Positions 22,385 to 33,700 of a stretch of 64,000 bases of DNA are shown here, one piece after another. The notes below the pieces were generated by a model. That model saw nothing but the letters and a program-made list of their open reading frames with translations. It searched no databases and had not been told where the DNA came from. Location of the stretch: the NCBI GenBank assembly GCA_951640165.1, contig OX621250.1:186001-250000 (forward strand), read 5' to 3'. The stretch's first letter is position 1. Each line of letters opens with the position of its first letter. A program made the position numbers and the translations under genes. Source of the stretch: Pseudoips prasinana. Its lineage: Eukaryota > Arthropoda > Insecta > Lepidoptera > Nolidae.

Positions 22385-22650
22385 GACTAGGGACATATTA
22401 TAGTGCACAAGTGTGTGTGCACACAATGGCACTATCCATTCCATCACTCATGATTCAATAGAAGGACTAGCGTCACGATCGGAAAGAGGTCAGGTACTGG
22501 ACCGACGGCTTTTTGTGTATACTTGGGCTGATAAACTTGACGATAACGATGACTGATATTTTTTTCTTTTATGGATAAAATTTAAAATCACTTTTTGGCC
22601 AGATCCGGGATTTGAAACCAGACCGCTTCCATCCTGCATCTGTATTAGTA
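22385..22650 (-). repeat. tRNA-derived SINE, second family
   Basis: Shares TATTATAGTGCACAAGTGTG, CCATCACTC and AAAGAGGTCAGGTAC with 50150-50420. The right end reads as a degraded minus-strand tRNA head around GGGATTTGAAACCAGAC. It abuts the 16-bp minisatellite. Confidence 0.5.
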
Positions 22651-22665
22651 TTTATTGATGCTGAA

Positions 22666-22790
22666 CAGGTGCACACATGTACAGGTGCACACATGTACAG
22701 GTGCACACATGTACAGGTGCACACATGTACAGGTGCACACATGTATAGGTGCACACATGTACAGGTGCACATATGCAGGTGTACAGGTAG
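22666..22790. repeat. 16-bp minisatellite
   Basis: Six nearly identical units of CAGGTGCACACATGTA plus a degraded seventh. The unit is close to palindromic (GTGCAC and ACATGT). The period is not a multiple of three, so all frames stay open on both strands, giving false Cys/His/Val-rich frames. Confidence 0.95.
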
Positions 22791-23269
22791 GGAGGGTGTG
22801 GCGCGCCACGGAGGCACACGCGCCGATAGCCGCACACATGTGCCGCGTGAAAGGATCACGTGATTCTCAGTAAGAAAATCACACCTCCACCATGCCCACG
22901 AGTATGATCAAAGTTACAATACCTGATACGTTATCAGTGTTATCATCGAATAATATAATATTATTAGCTAATCCAGATATTCGTATCGATCCATAAAATT
23001 TATCGACAGACGTCTATCGAAACGGATTGCTGAAGTAATTTACATAGATAACATACCTGCATGTAAAAGTTTAAAATTAAAATGCGATGTACGTCATGCT
23101 CTTCATATTAAGTATAGTTACATTGTACACTTAATATGAAGAAGAATAATAATACCTCAATATAGACAGAACCATTGAAAATATGTAGTAAAAATATTAG
23201 ACTTAAACTAGATAATTAAACATAATCTCTTGACAATAACTTGATAGGAGTTAGCTAAATATAATTGCT
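22791..23269. other. Spacer with small hairpin
   Basis: CTTCATATTAAGT at 23100-23112 faces ACTTAATATGAAG at 23129-23141. Otherwise AT-rich with no gene seen. Confidence 0.4.
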
Positions 23270-23440
23270 ATAATAAAATAAATTTTATAAATGTATTCAT
23301 ACAATGTCTACCTAAATATCTATGTTACTAGAAATAATAATGTATACAACTATATTACTACAAACATGTTCTGACTATTTACAAGCGCTTTTTTAAAGTC
23401 TACGTGAATAAAAACCTTTTTTATTTTATTTTATTTTTAT
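23270..23440 (+). repeat. Retroposon 3'-end family B, copy 1
   Basis: The segment ATTACTACAAACATGTTCTG... AAGTCTACGTGAATAAAAACC recurs at 33515-33600 and inverted at 28905-29270. It ends in a T-rich ATTTT run. A LINE 3' end is likely. Confidence 0.55.
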
Positions 23441-23844
23441 GCCGTAACTTTCTGGGGAGTAAAAAAACTACTTTATATATAAACTTATTTACTTTTGCCC
23501 CTATTAGGCTGTGGCCAGCCTCTTAGTAACGTTGCCATATTATTTATGGACGTCGTGTGTGGTCGATCGTTTAGTAAGCACTCGAGTTTATAAGTTTGTT
23601 TTATTGGGCGACAATTGGAGCGCGTCCACGTCGCGACGCCAACACTAGCGCGTCGCACATTACTGTAGCTCGAAGTAGTGCGATGATCGGATTTGGCTGA
23701 TGTGCCCATTAACTATAATATTTAAAATATAACTATAATAATAAGCAACCAAATTATATTAAAAATACTTTTTTGATACATATGGATAGACATTATTCAT
23801 TTTAAGTTTTTTAGAATAATAATAAAAAAAAATATAATAAATGT
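23441..23844. other. Spacer
   Basis: 23500-23710 is somewhat GC-richer but shows no protein family resemblance. Confidence 0.4.
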
Positions 23845-24240
23845 CTTGGGACAAGTAACACACTGCCATCTGATCCCAAACTAGGCAAAGCCTATACTAT
23901 GGACACCACACAACTGATAAACATACTTGAATACTTATAAATACATACATATCACACTCATACTCGTATTATAAAGGCGAAAGTTGGTGAGTGTCTATGT
24001 TTGTTACTTCATCACGTCTGGAGGGATTTTAATAAAATTTGGTATGGAGTTAGTTGACACCCTAGATTAACACATAGGCAATAATCTATAAAGTTTCACA
24101 CGGGTAAAACCGCGTGGGCACAGCTAGTTATAGATAAATTACACCCAGATAGAACAAATTATTGTGTTCATCAATCAAAGATATTTCCCGGGTGGGCATC
24201 GAACCCATAACCTCTGGCGTAGCAGTCAGGGCCACTAAAA
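23845..24240 (-). repeat. SINE interrupted by a Helitron
   Basis: The SINE body (CCATCTGATCCCAAACTAGG) runs to 23951 and resumes at 24128 (TTATAGATAAATTACACCCAGA), ending in a minus-strand tRNA-like head with GGGCATCGAACCCATAACC. Rejoining the flanks restores the body seen at 20500-20530. Confidence 0.65.
23952..24127 (+). mobile_element. Short non-autonomous Helitron inside a SINE
   Basis: TCACACTCATAC to CAGCTAG, inserted exactly between A and T with no target duplication. The host SINE shows the empty site. Internal deletion of AACGGC removed part of the core. Confidence 0.8.
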
Positions 24241-24370
24241 TTATCACAGAAGAGGTCATGGGTTCAATCCCCACCCAGAACAAATCTTAGTGTGATGAGT
24301 ACGATTACTTGTCTTGTGTCTGGGTGTAATTGAGCTATAATATGTATGTATTTAGAAATATATACATACA
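24241..24370 (+). repeat. tRNA-like SINE head, inverted relative to 24190
   Basis: AGAGGTCATGGGTTCAATCCCCACCCAG is a B-box-like segment facing the opposite head 60 bases to the left, followed by GTGATGAGTACGATTA and a TACATACAT run. Confidence 0.45.
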
Positions 24371-24670
24371 TACCTAGACTCACGCATGTTTCCAAGAGGG
24401 GTAGGCACAGACAACGGATTTCCATTTGTCACGATCTTTGCATACTTCTTTTGCCTCGATTACATTCTTCATACATGCTCACCGGTTTAGAGTACTTCTG
24501 ACCTGCCCTTTCTTGAGAACATCTCCAATTTGGTCAGAGAATGTTCGACGAGGTCTTCCCCTTCCGGTTGTACCATTCACACAGGCCAGGTATACTTCTT
24601 TTGTCAATCTTCTCTCATTCATCCTTTCTAAATGGCTAAACCATCTCAGCATTTTCAATTTAGAAATATA
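24371..24670 (-). mobile_element. Probable LINE 3'-region fragment
   Basis: Contains GGGGTAGGCACAGACAACGG, TTCGACGAGGTCTTCCCCTTCC and CTAAATGGCTAAACCATCTCA. On the minus strand these read as decayed RTE-type coding and 3' sequence ([14 protein letters not shown]). No intact frame. Confidence 0.4.
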
Positions 24671-25269
24671 TATGTATATTTATCAGTTGTCTGGTTGCCA
24701 TGATACTGGCGCTGCCTAGTTTGGGATCAGATGGCAGTGAGTTCGTTGTCGGTAATATATTTAAACAAAAGCCCTCTCTACATTTGCTGTGCCCGACAGG
24801 GTCCATAACGATCCCATGTGTTATTATAACACCTATTAACATTGAGGAATGCAAATAAAACTTGAGTATTGAGAATATTGCCCAATAATTTTAACAACTA
24901 ATATTCGCGTTCAGCTCACCTTTAGCTCATATTTATAATCTTACCCAATGTGGTCGTTCAGTACCGATTGGTTCATCACTGCGCCAACACAGTGTGGACA
25001 CTGTTAAATCTAAGAATACCAAATTGCAAAGTAAGTACTACTTACAACGCTGTCAAGCAATAACAATCCAATAGTGTAAATACCGCCCCCCCCCCCACTT
25101 CAGGGATGATACTTCATATTAATATCTAATATACTAAAATTTTAAGCGTAAGAACACAATAACCTACCCTCTCCTCCATGCAAAGACTATAAAATTCTTA
25201 TGACTATGAATTTCTTGAAAGGTATACAATAACATTTAGATGAAAACTTACATTTATATTATACGATAA
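24671..25269. other. Spacer
   Basis: A poly-C tract at 25087-25098; no gene seen. Confidence 0.4.
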
Positions 25270-25462
25270 CAGCTGTTCCCCGCGGTTTACCCGCGTTTAG
25301 CTTTATAAGACTATGTGTATAATTATTATTAATGTATAATTATTCGGCTATGTTACTACAAAGTTTCATCAGGATCCGTTCGGTAGGTTTTGCGAGAAAG
25401 AGTAACAAATATCTACACATCCACACTCACTAACTTTCTCATTTATAATAATATTAGTAGGA
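25270..25462 (-). mobile_element. Short Helitron, variant subfamily
   Basis: Minus strand from TCCTACTAATATTATT to the subterminal GCGGGTAAACCGCGGGG hairpin; the terminal CTAG has decayed to CTGT. Contains the GAGAAAGAGTAACAAA core variant also seen at 3.7 kb. Confidence 0.6.
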
Positions 25463-26099
25463 TTGATAGTAGATTCACTAAAAAATACTCGAGAGTACAA
25501 TGAGAGTAACACGAAATAGTGACAAAAATATTGTATAACTGTGTCTACATATTGCTACCTACATATTATATACGTTTAATACTTTCTTGTTTTTTAGACC
25601 TCCTTCAAAAGAAGTTCTCTATTCCATATTTTATATACCTCTATGTTTTATTTGTATCGATGCCACGCAATTTAAATTCAAAAACGCGTGAATTTCTTTT
25701 TAATTCTTGTTATCTAGTAAATTTTGTTGAACGTGATAATTATACTGAAATAATAAATAGGGAATAAAACGGTGATATATTACTGTTGTAAAACTAACTT
25801 TATGAGATAATCGGTATATTACAAGAGTATCTTATACCCATGCATATTACAAGAGTATATTATACCCATGGATATTACAAGAGTATCTTATACCCATGCG
25901 TTCAAGCTAGCTTAAAATGCCACTTAATGGTAAGGCTAAGCTTTTACGTGACTGTTTCTTCACGTAACTCTGTGTTTTAAATGCCCTTGCACTAAGGTAC
26001 AATATACTCATACGATCTGATATTCGTTCGGTCCCTCTCTTTAATTTGCATGTGGTATAATATTTCGATCGTCATACTCAGGTTCATGTTATGTTTACT
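25463..26099. other. Spacer with 28-bp tandem repeat
   Basis: No gene; see the tandem repeat at 25816-25899. Confidence 0.4.
25816..25899. repeat. Three tandem 28-bp units
   Basis: ATATTACAAGAGTATCTTAT plus ACCCATGC three times, with one substitution pair in the middle copy. Confidence 0.9.
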
Positions 26100-26459
26100 T
26101 TAACACTAGAGTGCACGCGCCCATATATACTCCTTAAGCGCACGCGCGGGCTACAGGTGTAGCCCACTTATGGGTCAATTATTTCTCTGAATAAGGAAAA
26201 AAAATTATTAAAACACAGCATATAATTACTAAACATATTTATTTTTATCAAAATGGCTCATAAAATCAACAAAATTTAGATTCTTTATTATAATTTGAAA
26301 CTTAAACATAAACTTCTTAAAAATCAACAAATATTTGGAAGGGTGAGTTCTCTTAGTCTTATTTTCATTTAGGAACGTAATATTTATCACAAAAGGCGTT
26401 TATTTTAATCTAATTGAATCTATTATCAAAGTAACGGGTAATAAATCAGTCTATTGGCA

Positions 26460-26640
26460 TATATTCCGGACACACGACTGCCTGATGTTCGCTACAAATA
26501 CGCATCACACATTTGCTGCATTGCTTGCGCGTGCTACGGTCGCGAGCCCTACTGCAAAAAGCACACCGACCAAGTCCTCCCCGAATAGGCATATTTTGTT
26601 GCAGGGGTTGTTCTGCCAATCCTAGAAGTAGTTTGCCTTT
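26460..26640 (-). pseudogene. piggyBac transposase C-terminal zinc finger
   Basis: A frame of the remnant reads GRCAFC, RKQCSKCVMRICSEHQAVVCPEY and a stop. This is the Cys-rich C-terminal domain (CxxC, CxxC, CxxH, C) of piggyBac transposases. It is separated from the N-terminal piece by a short non-homologous or decayed junction at about 26640-26700. Confidence 0.7.
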
Positions 26641-26691
26641 CAGTTTAATACCTCTGGGTATATACGACGCTCAATAGAAGGTCTTGCAAGA

Positions 26692-27072
26692 TCAAATCCG
26701 ACTTGTAGGAGGTATTGACAGCAGGAATGATAGGAGAGCCGTTTTAGCATCTTTTGCTACACCTACTAGGCCTGATGGACGGACTAAAATGTTGTGAGAT
26801 CTGGTTCTTGAGGTGGGCGGTGCAATCTTGCTCCATTTTGTACCATTACGAGACTGATAGGAAGCCAAAGTCGATGGAGGCACGTCTTCATCTTCGTCCT
26901 CGTCTTCCTCGCCATCTTGTTCCGTATCAGAATGGTGAGGAGATCCAAGCGGGCCACTTTGTTTCGCGGATTCTCCGCCTCCCTCACTTTCGCTCGAAAT
27001 GTCGTCGTCTTCATTATCCTCCAGCAGCCATCTTTGTATTTGGTCGCACAATCTGTTCGAGTTACCCGCCAT
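26692..27072 (-). pseudogene. piggyBac transposase N-terminus
   Basis: Starts MAGNSNRLCDQIQRWLLEDN, then an acidic Ser/Glu/Asp-rich stretch (about residues 21-65) and NGTKWSKIAPPTSRTRSHN, the usual N-terminal layout of piggyBac-family transposases. The frame leaves the family at about residue 115 and stops. The catalytic DDD region is missing. Confidence 0.75.
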
Positions 27073-27560
27073 CTAAAAAGTGAACAAAACAGAATAAAGA
27101 TACATGAAAAGCCCATAAATATAAACAACAAACACTTAAAAAATAATTAACAGTACGTTTTGTAGTAATACTGCAACAAATGTTTCATATTTACCTCAAT
27201 TTCACCACTTGCACACTAAACACTTAAATTCCTCCAACGCTCGCGCGGGCTACAGGCGTAGCCCACCAACTTCAAGGGCGATTTTTGCAGACGTCTGTAA
27301 GCTGCGGGAGTCGGCACGCTCCTGGCGGGAGCGGGGTGTAATGCTTGAGGAATACGTTAGACGATTGCGCTGTAGCGCGGCAAACAAAAATTATATGCGA
27401 CAATATTACACGCTGGGCTACATATGTAGCCCGCGCGTGCACTCTAGTGTTAATATTGCTATTGTTGTTACCATTTGGGAATTTATATCTAATCAGATCA
27501 ATTGACACGAGACGGCATACATATCTCAAAAGATATATGAAATGTTTTGCTTTGTTTCAG

Positions 27561-27685
27561 ATGTGTGCAGTGAGGTGAGAGTGTGTGCGTGCGTGATGAG
27601 TGTCGTACGGCATCGGCACTGAGCGCGCAGTGCAGCGCGACTGCGGCGCGACTGCAGCGCGACAGTTGCGCGACAGTGCTGCGTC
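27561..27685 (+). other. 5' UTR of Dok-7-like gene
   Basis: Follows a TTTGCTTTGTTTCAG acceptor at 27560 and is GC-rich, with repeated GCGCGACTGC-type words, up to the start codon in GCGTCATGG. Suggests that the true first exon is upstream; 14.4 kb is the candidate. Confidence 0.45.
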
Positions 27686-27742
27686 ATGGCGGACGATAAC
27701 ACGATAATCGAGGGCACCGTTAAATTTCGCGATGGAAAGAAG
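27686..27742 (+). CDS. Dok-7-like, coding exon 1
   Basis: 19 codons, MADDNTIIEGTVKFRDGKK, ending AAG|GTACGT in phase 0. The ATG has a good context (GTCATGG) and no upstream in-frame extension is needed to match the family N-terminus. Confidence 0.88.
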
Positions 27743-30700
27743 GTACGTAAGCAGTACGACTCATTGCATAATTTAGTATTTTATTTAAAGGCTAAAGAGA
27801 TAAGACAGCAATAGATAATTCATATGAACTTATTCGACTACCCTGTTTTCATTTTTTTGGCACTGAAACAAACACTGATCGCTTTGTGAGATTGTTCAGT
27901 AACATCTTGTAAAATATTCACTAAGAGTTAAGCATGATCATAATTAATACTATTCGCATTTTGCTATAAAAGTCCGCACTGAATTCAAGATTTATTTTAC
28001 GAAATATTGTTTAAGGCACGAATAGTCACCGTAAACTTTTTGATATCGGATGGTAACTTAGATTTTATTTTGCCAAAAAAATAATTGCTACAGGACTTCA
28101 GATCGAAATCGGTGGACACTATCATATAGAGAGTACCGATTGAACCGAGCCCGAAGTCAGGAACCTCCGCGTCTGCGATATAAAGTGTTGGTGGTTGACC
28201 GAGAGCAAACAAATCATTACTTCAGGATGTAGGGCATTGGCGCGCCTCACGACGATCGTTTACGGCGTAACGGTAACAATACGTCAGCATGTGGCTATTA
28301 GTAATATAAGACCGCCAGGGCGTCAGGCAAAAGCCAATGTTCCATACGATAAAAAATGATAAATTCATTTAAATTGCTATTCACAAAAAAAAATTCGTGA
28401 ATAAATAATTGTGTCTGAAGTTTTATAGAAAAATAATCTATAATTTTAACTACATCTGCTTTTTCTTTTCTATATATTTTTTATATTAATATGACTAAAT
28501 GTCTTAAACATAAATTACATATTTCCTTATATACGAATGAAGACGATATAACCCATGTCAGGTTACAGAAAAGGCAACCCAAAACTATGTTAAGGTAAAG
28601 CGTAGGTAAACCATTCATATAATAATAGACCCGTTTTGTTTGCAGTGGAAGTCGCGGTGGTGTGTCATGCGGAAGCTGTCTCCCGTCGCAGGTGAGCACT
28701 GAATAGACTAATGACTGGCCATAACATGCGTATAGTTAGAAGTATGACGACCATGCAACATCGAACTTATTGTTTCCATACAGTTTCTACTTAACTGCAA
28801 CTATGCATTATTTGACCTTAAGACTTTATCAACATTAATTATAATGATACTGGTACAGTTGCCATAGTATTTAAAAAGTATGAACCATAAAATAAATAAA
28901 TAAATAAATAAGGTTTTTATTCACGTAGACTTTAAAAAAACTTGTGTGTACTTATGTACACGCGTTAGAAGTTATACTTCTTAATATACAACTTGAACAT
29001 AGTTATCAATTTTCATACCACCTAGAACTAACTTCATGCTGTTAAATTTTGCGCGCGCATCGTAAAAATTCACTCTCATCATTTTTCTCCATCGCGCCAA
29101 AAGAAGTATAACTTCAAAAAGCGCTTGTAAATAGTCAGAACATGTTTGTAGTAATATAGTTGTATACATTATTATTTCTAGTAACATAGATATTTAGGTA
29201 CACATTGTATGAAAACATTTATAACATTTATTTTATTATAGCAATGATATTTAGCTAGCACGTTTTAAGTTATTGTCAAGATACCTGTTATGAGGCGCTG
29301 AAAAAGTACAAAACTTAATTTTCTATTATCGGATATTTTTAACCGACTTCAAAAGGACACCGATTACTCGGAGATTTATGATCCGATTTACGTGATTCTT
29401 TTTTAGTTTGATGCGGAATAGTAGCCATTTGGTCCCATAAAATTTTTATAAAGTTTGGCCCAGTAGTTTTTATTTTATGGACATTTTTGTATGAAATTTT
29501 TTGTTTATGTGGACGATGTAATTGTATTTCGCACACACGTTTTTAAATATTAGCAAGTCAAGCTAGACTCATTCTGTTCAAGTGTGTCTTGACATGAACA
29601 TAAAGAACAATTTCAGACGACTAGCGTTTAATACGCGCGTATAAAGTTTCGTTTTTAGAAGCGCATGTAGGCGCACCTTTTAGCACAAGTGCATTTTTTA
29701 TGTACGTACACCGATTACGCTGAGATTTATTAACCGATTTACGTGATTCTTCTTTAGTTTGATGCGGAATAGCTGCAATTTTTAGGGTTCTGTAGCCAAA
29801 TGGCAAAAAACGGAAACCTTATGGATTTTTCATGTCTGTCTGTCTGTCCGTCCGTATGTCACAGCCACTTTTTCCGAAACTATAAGAACTATACTGTCGA
29901 GTCTTGGTAAGCAGATATATTCCGTGAACCGAATTAAGATTTTCACACAAAAATAGAAAAACAAACAATAAAATTTGGGGGTTTATAAACCATACATGTG
30001 GGGTATCTATGGATAGGTCTTCAAAAATGATATCGAGGTTTATAATAAATTTTTTTTCTTAACTGTATAGTGTGCGCGAGAGACTCATCCAAAGGCGTAA
30101 AATGTCCCCCCCCTGTAACTCCTAAAATAAGAGAATGATACAACTCAAATACTTGCTGCTATGGAAAGAAACATTCCGCCTTTCACGGGTGAGTCCGACT
30201 CGAACTCTCTCGACTCGTTGTCTTGATCATCAATAGAACCTAGTCTACGAGCCTTCTGCTGAGTACACTCGATGGCTAATCGATCATGAATAAGACCTAG
30301 TCTAACAGCCCTCTGTTCAGAAGAGTCATTAAGTAATCAATCATAAATAAGACCTAAGCTATGAGCCCTCTGCTCAGTAGACTCGTTGGCTAATCGATCA
30401 TTAATAAGACCTAGTCTTCATAGACTCATGCCCTTTGCTCTGCAGACTTGATGGCTATTCGATCATTAATAAGACCTATCTATAAGCCCTCAGCACAAAT
30501 TAATTTTATGTAGTTTTTCTTGTCTTGCTTTACAAACGGTCTTTTCGATCATTCACTGTCTCACAAGAACGTGAAAAAGAGTTTCGAACAACATTTTTGT
30601 TGGGACCTATAGTTTTAAGGCGCGCGGCACCTTTCGTAGTCCTAATACTACGTATTACCTAATACTACCTAATAAAACCCATAGCTAGACACTAAAAAGT

Positions 30701-33700
30701 AACAAATAAAAATAAATTCGTTTAAAAAAACTGACTTCAATAACTAAAAAGTATAAAAAAAAATATTTTAATTCAGATTTAATTTAATACATCTCTTATG
30801 CAAACGTAATACCTTTAATATTAATGATATAATATAATTTGTATGTGCTACCTATTGATAGGTTTGAAGTCGGTGCCAAGCCCTAAGCAAAATAAAAGTT
30901 AATATTACATACAGCTTTCATACTTTGTGATGAAATTCCTACACTAAAGATTAACCTAAGTAAATAAACGTAAAGAAAAATATGAATTAATATGAAACTG
31001 TATCATAAAAATATATTAGGTCTTTACCTATGAAATTGCCGTTCTGCAGTACTGGCCATTTCAAATCAAAATAATTTTTGTTTGGCTAAGAATTCTAATT
31101 TCAAATTAAATTTATTTTAAAAACATGGATTCTTTTTTCCAAAAGTAGTCATTTCTTTATTGATTAGTGTTACATTTTCATCGCATTTCAATCTTTTTCG
31201 TCATCATGGATACGTTAAAAATTCGAGTAATTATGGAATATGAGTACCGTCGTGGCAGCAACGCGGCACAAGCGGCACGCAACATCAACGACGTTTACGG
31301 AGCTAACACTACAAACCAACGCACCACCTGTTATTGGTTTGCTCGCTTCCGTTCTGGAAATTTCGACCTGAAAAATGAACCTCGCGGTCGTCCGAAGACT
31401 TTGGTCGACAATGACGAATTAAAGGCGGTTGTGGAAGCTGATGATACACAATCTACGGCTGAATTAGCAGCAGCTTTCGACGTTAGCGTCAAAACAATAT
31501 TGGTCCATTTGCGTCAAATTGGCAAGGTAAAAAAGCTTGACAAATGGGTGCCCCACGAACTCAATGATCGCCAGCGCGAAGTACGCGTCGAGACGTGCCT
31601 TGCACTGCTCAACAGACACACAAATGAAGGAATTTTGAACCGCATTGTTACCTGCGATGAAAAATGGATTCTGTTTGATAACCGCAAGCGCTCAGCAAGT
31701 TGGTTGGATCCTGGTTCAGCACCTAAACAATGCCCTAAACGAAAACTTACCCCTAGAAAAGTGATGGTCACTGTTTGGTGGTCTAGCGCCGGTGTGATTC
31801 ATCACAGCTTCTTACCAAACGGGGTGAGCATTACTGCAGATGTGTACTGTGAAGAACTGAGCACAATGATGGAGAAGCTGGCGCATCTCCAACCAGCATT
31901 GGTCAATCGCTCGTCTCCGCTGCTCCTGCACGACAACGCGCGACCTCATACTGCACAGCAGACGGTCTCCAAGTTGCAAGAACTGGGGTTGGAAGCTCTC
32001 CGTCATCCGCCCTACTCACCAGACCTTGCGCCTACAGACTACTACTTTTTCCAGAATTTGGATAACTTCTTGGCGGGAAAAAAATTCAATACCCGAGAGG
32101 CAGTACAAAATGCCTTTGAAGAATTTGTTGCCTCCCGTCCAGCTGATTTCTTTAAGAAGGGCATCAATAAACTGCCACTGCGATGGCAAAGATGCATTGA
32201 TTGCATGGGTGATTACTTCGATTAATACAAATAAAAAAATTCATGAAAAAAATTCGTTTAAATTTTTTCATACAAAACGGCAATTTCATAGGTAAAGACC
32301 TATTATTTAATATTAATACCTAAATTAGTTACTATAGTTATAATAAATATATATTATGCTTATATATGAATATATTTGTGGCCCTGAAAAACAAAGAGAT
32401 AAATTATTAATTAGGAGACAACGCATCAAAATTTTACAATATTTCGAGACGACCGTCAAGGACGTCTGCACGCTTGGGTTGTTTGTGTAGAAATACGAAG
32501 CTATCCCGCTGAAAGTAACGCGCGGCGAGTGTGGTACCTACTATTACATTTGGCTTGGCACCGACTTCAAACCTTTCAATAGGTAGCACATACAAATTAT
32601 ATTATATCATTAATATTAAAGGTATTACGTTTGCATAAGAGATATATTAAATTAAATCTGAATTAAGATATTTTTTTTATACTTTTTAGTTATTGAAGTC
32701 GGTTTTTTTAAACGAAGTTTTTTTTTTGTACAAATATTGGCAGTCCGTGTTATATTCTAGTCACCGTAGTGCCATCTGCCCACCTTGTTCCCAATCATAG
32801 TGATATCTACATATAGGTGAGTTGGCTACTAAAACCCTAAAGTAAAAAAAACATGGTTTGCTTATGATGTGTGTGTGTGTGCGTGTGTGTTTGTGTGTGT
32901 GTCCGTTTATGTCTTTATAATTATCTTGTATACTATTATTTGATGCAATTTATAAGTACAATTTTTAGCTATCGACCGAAGTATATTTGCAATGTGTTAC
33001 GGTATATTGACAGTGAATCGGAGCAGTATGATTTTATTTTATTTTATGTTGCTTTATTTTAATTATCTTTTATTTAGATTGTCTTGTTTCTTTCTTTTAA
33101 ACCGTATTCTTTTATTTTGTTCTATATATAATTTTTAAGAAACGTATTGTCTTATGTATTTAATTTGTGTAGCACATTTGTGACTCACTGTGGCAGGTAG
33201 CTGAAAATCAGCGTTACAGCCATCTTGCCATTTGAACGCAGTAAATCTGTTTAAGTTACAATAATAGAGTATTTTGTAAGGTATTTATATTGTATTTCGC
33301 CATTGTTACTCTGATTGTGTCTTTTTGTATCTTTATCATGTGTGCTCAATAAATATATTTTCTTCTTCTTCTTCTATTAGTATAAACTTAATTAAAATGA
33401 AATATAAAAAATATAATTTACCCAGGCATGACGAAATTCAACATAATGACCGTTACGCATTTTTTTTTGCTATAAAACTGTAGGCACAATGGTAATGAAG
33501 TATAATAAAGCATATTACATTACTACAAACATGTTCTGACTATTTACAAGCGCTGTTTTAAAGTCTACGTGAATAAAAACCTTTTTTATTATTATTTATT
33601 TATTTATTTTATCATAGTGATGTTAACGTGTAATGGTATAAACACATTATGATCTTAAATTTAAATAAAAACTGTAATAAATAGCACATAACGATCGTAA

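Larger units (their letters stand above)
26100..27453 (-). mobile_element. Internally deleted piggyBac-family element
   Basis: TTAA at 26100-26103 and 27450-27453 flank perfect inverted ends CACTAGAGTGCACGCGC, the hallmark of piggyBac insertion. The 1346-bp interior keeps both ends of the transposase gene on the minus strand but lacks the DDE core. Subterminal palindromes GGGCTACA..TGTAGCCC occur near 26150, 27247 and 27413-27436. Trans-mobilisable in principle if a related transposase exists. Confidence 0.9.
30717..32716. mobile_element. Terminal-inverted-repeat element carrying a mariner
   Basis: Bases 30717-30881 recur inverted at 32552-32716 with few differences. The outer ends read AACTGACTTCAATAAC and GTTATTGAAGTCGG. 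Each arm also ends inside with TTTGAAGTCGGTGCC. Without the mariner the element would be about 716 bp with 165-bp arms and no gene. Its transposon class is not resolved. Confidence 0.6.

Noticed and set aside
22569..22873. Several Cys/His/Val-rich frames on both strands
   Set aside because: They are translations of the 16-bp minisatellite and change identity with frame.
25816..25899. CRISPR-like array
   Set aside because: The 28-bp units are directly adjacent without spacers; plain tandem duplication.
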